Both the position numbers and the translations under genes were made by a program. From CAIYPH01 sp043744375 (GTDB lineage Bacteria > Pseudomonadota > Alphaproteobacteria > Acetobacterales > Acetobacteraceae), in NCBI GenBank assembly GCA_043744375.1, contig JAYTUU010000062.1, positions 1-7,529 of the forward strand: a DNA stretch of 7,529 nt, written 5' to 3'. The notes beneath the pieces were generated by a model. It ran no database searches, had not been told where the DNA came from, and saw only the letters and a list, made by a program, of their open reading frames with translations. Below, piece by piece: positions 6,635 through 7,529 of the stretch; position 1 is the stretch's first letter, and every line of letters starts with the position of its first letter.

Positions 6635-6752
6635 GGGCTTGGCGCCGAACTTTCGGCAGGTTCGCCGGGGATGCCGGGAATGTCAATTTCCCGGGGCGAG
6701 GGTTATTTGTTTTGATATCGTAATATTTTGAGCAAACCTCGGCACAAGGAGG
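6635..6752. other. Intergenic spacer between the unknown gene and the SDR/CoA-transferase operon
   Basis: No coding region is supported. The stretch holds the CCGGGAA/TTCCCGG hairpin at 6674-6694 and, at about 6700-6735, an AT-rich tract (ATTTGTTTTGATATCGTAAT and onward) that stands out sharply from the GC-rich surroundings. It lies just past the end of the minus-strand unknown gene and about 130-160 bp upstream of the minus-strand SDR start. Confidence 0.55.
6674..6694 (-). promoter_or_regulatory. Hairpin with a -35-like TTGACA in its loop
   Basis: CCGGGAA (6674-6680) and TTCCCGG (6688-6694) form a 7-bp stem with a 7-nt loop. On the minus strand the loop and its edge read TTGACA (6686 to 6681), a perfect -35 consensus facing the SDR gene. 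The matching -10 position 17 bp on reads GAACCT, which is poor. It could be a promoter element under a regulator, a weak terminator of the preceding gene (no T-tract follows on the minus strand), or chance. Confidence 0.3.
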
Positions 6753-7352
6753 TCAGTCGGATTTTGCGCGGCGGGTCCGAAACGGCAGGATGATGGAGCG
6801 CGGAATGCCCCAGGGATGCACCGTCGAGCGACGCACGGACGGCGGCCGCAGCGGGCCGGGCGCGCGGGGTGGGCGTGGCCGCGGTGGGCGGGGCGGCAGT
6901 TGCAGGAAGTCGGGGAGAGTGACGCCGAGCATGCGGCAGAGCGGGCGCAAAATGCGCCCCGCGCTGGGCGCCGCGGCGAGGAGGGCGGCGGTTTCGGAGT
7001 CGTTCAGGAGGGCTTCGAGCTGGCTACCGTAACCTGCGGCCATGTAGCCGAGCTCGCGGACCAGCCAAAGCTCTGTCCTTGGCAAACCGGGTGGGCGCGG
7101 TACCGCAGGTGGGAGAGGCAAGGGCGGGGCGGGCGGACGCGAACGGGGACGAGACGGCCGCAGCCGACCGGCGGCGAGACGGGCCATCAGGTGGTTGATA
7201 CGGTCGATGGCGCGCTTCAAACGCCCCCATAGCAGGACGGTGTGGGGGACGCCGAGCGTGCGAAAACGCGCGGCCACGAGCACGGCTAGAGCGCCGATGA
7301 TGAGTTCGAACCGGCGGGCGAAGTCGGTGCCCTGAGTGGCCGTTGAGTTCAT
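6753..7352 (-). CDS. Proline/arginine-rich small protein of unknown function
   Basis: The product is 199 residues. I do not recognise a characterised family. Residues about 1-60 are a likely helical region ('FELIIGALAVLVAARFRTLG', hydrophobic but interrupted by arginine, then 'WGRLKRAIDRINHLMARLAAG'). Residues 64-92 are a Pro/Arg-rich linker. Residues 93-150 are a second helical region ending 'SAGRILRPLCRMLGVTLPDFLQL'. Residues 151-175 are another Pro/Arg-rich stretch, followed by a basic tail. From memory, proteins with this layout and the 'RILRPLCRMLG' segment recur in Acetobacteraceae as hypothetical proteins. The very basic, low-complexity composition suggests nucleic-acid or membrane-surface contact, but this is a guess. 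The ATG at 7352 has no Shine-Dalgarno sequence and lies 9 nt after a TATAAA, so the mRNA may be leaderless. Its length and the organised helix-linker-helix pattern favour a real gene over a GC-rich chance reading frame. Confidence 0.72.
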   Translation of the reverse strand: MNSTATQGTDFARRFELIIGALAVLVAARFRTLGVPHTVLLWGRLKRAIDRINHLMARLAAGRLRPSRPRSRPPAPPLPLPPAVPRPPGLPRTELWLVRELGYMAAGYGSQLEALLNDSETAALLAAAPSAGRILRPLCRMLGVTLPDFLQLPPRPPRPRPPRAPGPLRPPSVRRSTVHPWGIPRSIILPFRTRRAKSD

Positions 7353-7361
7353 GATATGTTC
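7347..7361. promoter_or_regulatory. LexA-like (SOS) box GTTC-N7-GTTC over the start codon
   Basis: GTTC at 7347-7350 and GTTC at 7358-7361 are separated by exactly seven bases (ATGATAT). This is the known alphaproteobacterial LexA recognition pattern. It covers the start codon (7350-7352) and abuts the putative -10 element of the minus-strand unknown gene, where a bound repressor would block transcription. With only eight fixed bases, chance occurrence somewhere in the window is not negligible. Confidence 0.42.
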
Positions 7362-7367
7362 TTTATA
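7362..7367 (-). promoter_or_regulatory. Putative -10 element (TATAAA) of the unknown gene
   Basis: TATAAA on the minus strand lies 9 nt before the ATG at 7352, so transcription would begin at or within about two bases of the start codon. A weak -35 candidate, TTGCCG, sits 15 bp further upstream (7383-7388). The hexamer stands out in otherwise GC-rich DNA. Confidence 0.45.
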
Positions 7368-7452
7368 TCAGAACGCAAGCCGCGGCAAGGGAAATCGTCG
7401 GGCAATCCAGGGCCATCGGGTGAAGCACGGCATTGCAGGTCTCGGCACTCAT

Positions 7453-7487
7453 CCTTCCCCTGATGGGCGTCCTTCCCTGATGGGCGT
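7453..7487. repeat. Short tandem duplication
   Basis: CCTTCCCCTGATGGGCGT (7453-7470) is followed directly by CCTTCCCTGATGGGCGT (7471-7487), identical except for one missing C. The second copy runs straight into the REP-like palindrome. A recent slippage or repeat-insertion event is likely. Confidence 0.85.
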
Positions 7488-7515
7488 CATTGCGAGCCCT
7501 TGCGAAGCAATCCAG
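7485..7515. repeat. REP-like intergenic palindromic repeat
   Basis: CGTCATTGCGAGC (7485-7497) and GCGAAGCAATCCAG (7502-7515) frame an imperfect palindrome with ATTGC/GCAAT arms (7489-7493 and 7507-7511). The 'CGTCATTGCGAG...GCGAAGCAATCCAG' form is one I know from memory as a dispersed intergenic repeat in several alphaproteobacterial genomes. The partial motif GCAATCCAG occurs again at 7402-7410, perhaps a decayed second copy. Confidence 0.6.
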
Positions 7516-7529
7516 CATCACCACAAGAC

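Noticed and set aside
6688..6711. Intrinsic terminator reading on the plus strand (stem plus T-rich tract TTATTTGTTTTG)
   Set aside because: The T-rich part begins several bases after the stem, and no plus-strand gene ends nearby that would need it.

Overview
The window is GC-rich and densely coding. It reads as a piece of an alphaproteobacterial chromosome, most likely Rhodospirillales/Acetobacteraceae. That placement is an inference from three things: the gene types, a GTTC-N7-GTTC motif of the alphaproteobacterial LexA type, and a 'CGTCATTGCGAG...GCGAAGCAATCCAG' intergenic repeat of a kind I associate with this group. The small proline-rich protein at the right end also resembles uncharacterised proteins I remember from Acetobacteraceae. 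No mobile element, CRISPR array, rRNA or tRNA was seen.

Layout, left to right. 1-195: non-coding leader. 196-1821 (+): a class I (type I) Baeyer-Villiger monooxygenase with a perfect BVMO fingerprint. 1818-3581 (-): a flavin-containing monooxygenase-type enzyme with an extra N-terminal NTF2/SnoaL-like domain. The two genes meet tail to tail and share the four bases CTAG as their overlapping stop codons. 3582-3678: a 97-bp divergent intergenic region with symmetric elements. 3679-4422 (+): a classical NAD-type short-chain dehydrogenase resembling cyclic-alcohol dehydrogenases. 4431-5666 (-): a CaiB/BaiF family III CoA-transferase. 5674-6573 (-): an SDR of the (3R)-hydroxyacyl-CoA dehydrogenase (MFE-2-like) type, 7 bp upstream of the CoA-transferase gene and probably in one operon with it. 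6574-6752: a leader with three 15-bp tandem repeats and a hairpin. 6753-7352 (-): a small proline/arginine-rich protein of unknown function whose start codon sits inside a LexA-like box. 7353-7529: non-coding, with a short tandem duplication and a REP-like palindrome.

Read together, the first five genes look like accessory catabolism of an alicyclic or terpenoid/steroid-like substrate. An alcohol would be oxidised to a ketone (SDR at 3679), the ketone oxygenated to a lactone or ester (BVMO), the acid activated with CoA (CoA-transferase), and a hydroxyacyl-CoA oxidised (SDR at 5674). The second monooxygenase could act on an upstream or side substrate. This pathway is inference: no lactone hydrolase, regulator or transporter lies in the window, and no substrate can be read from the sequence. 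I see no convincingly new biological system. The most unusual points are the small-scale regulatory structures: the triple repeat in the SDR/CoA-transferase leader, the LexA-like box on the unknown gene, and the symmetric divergent region.
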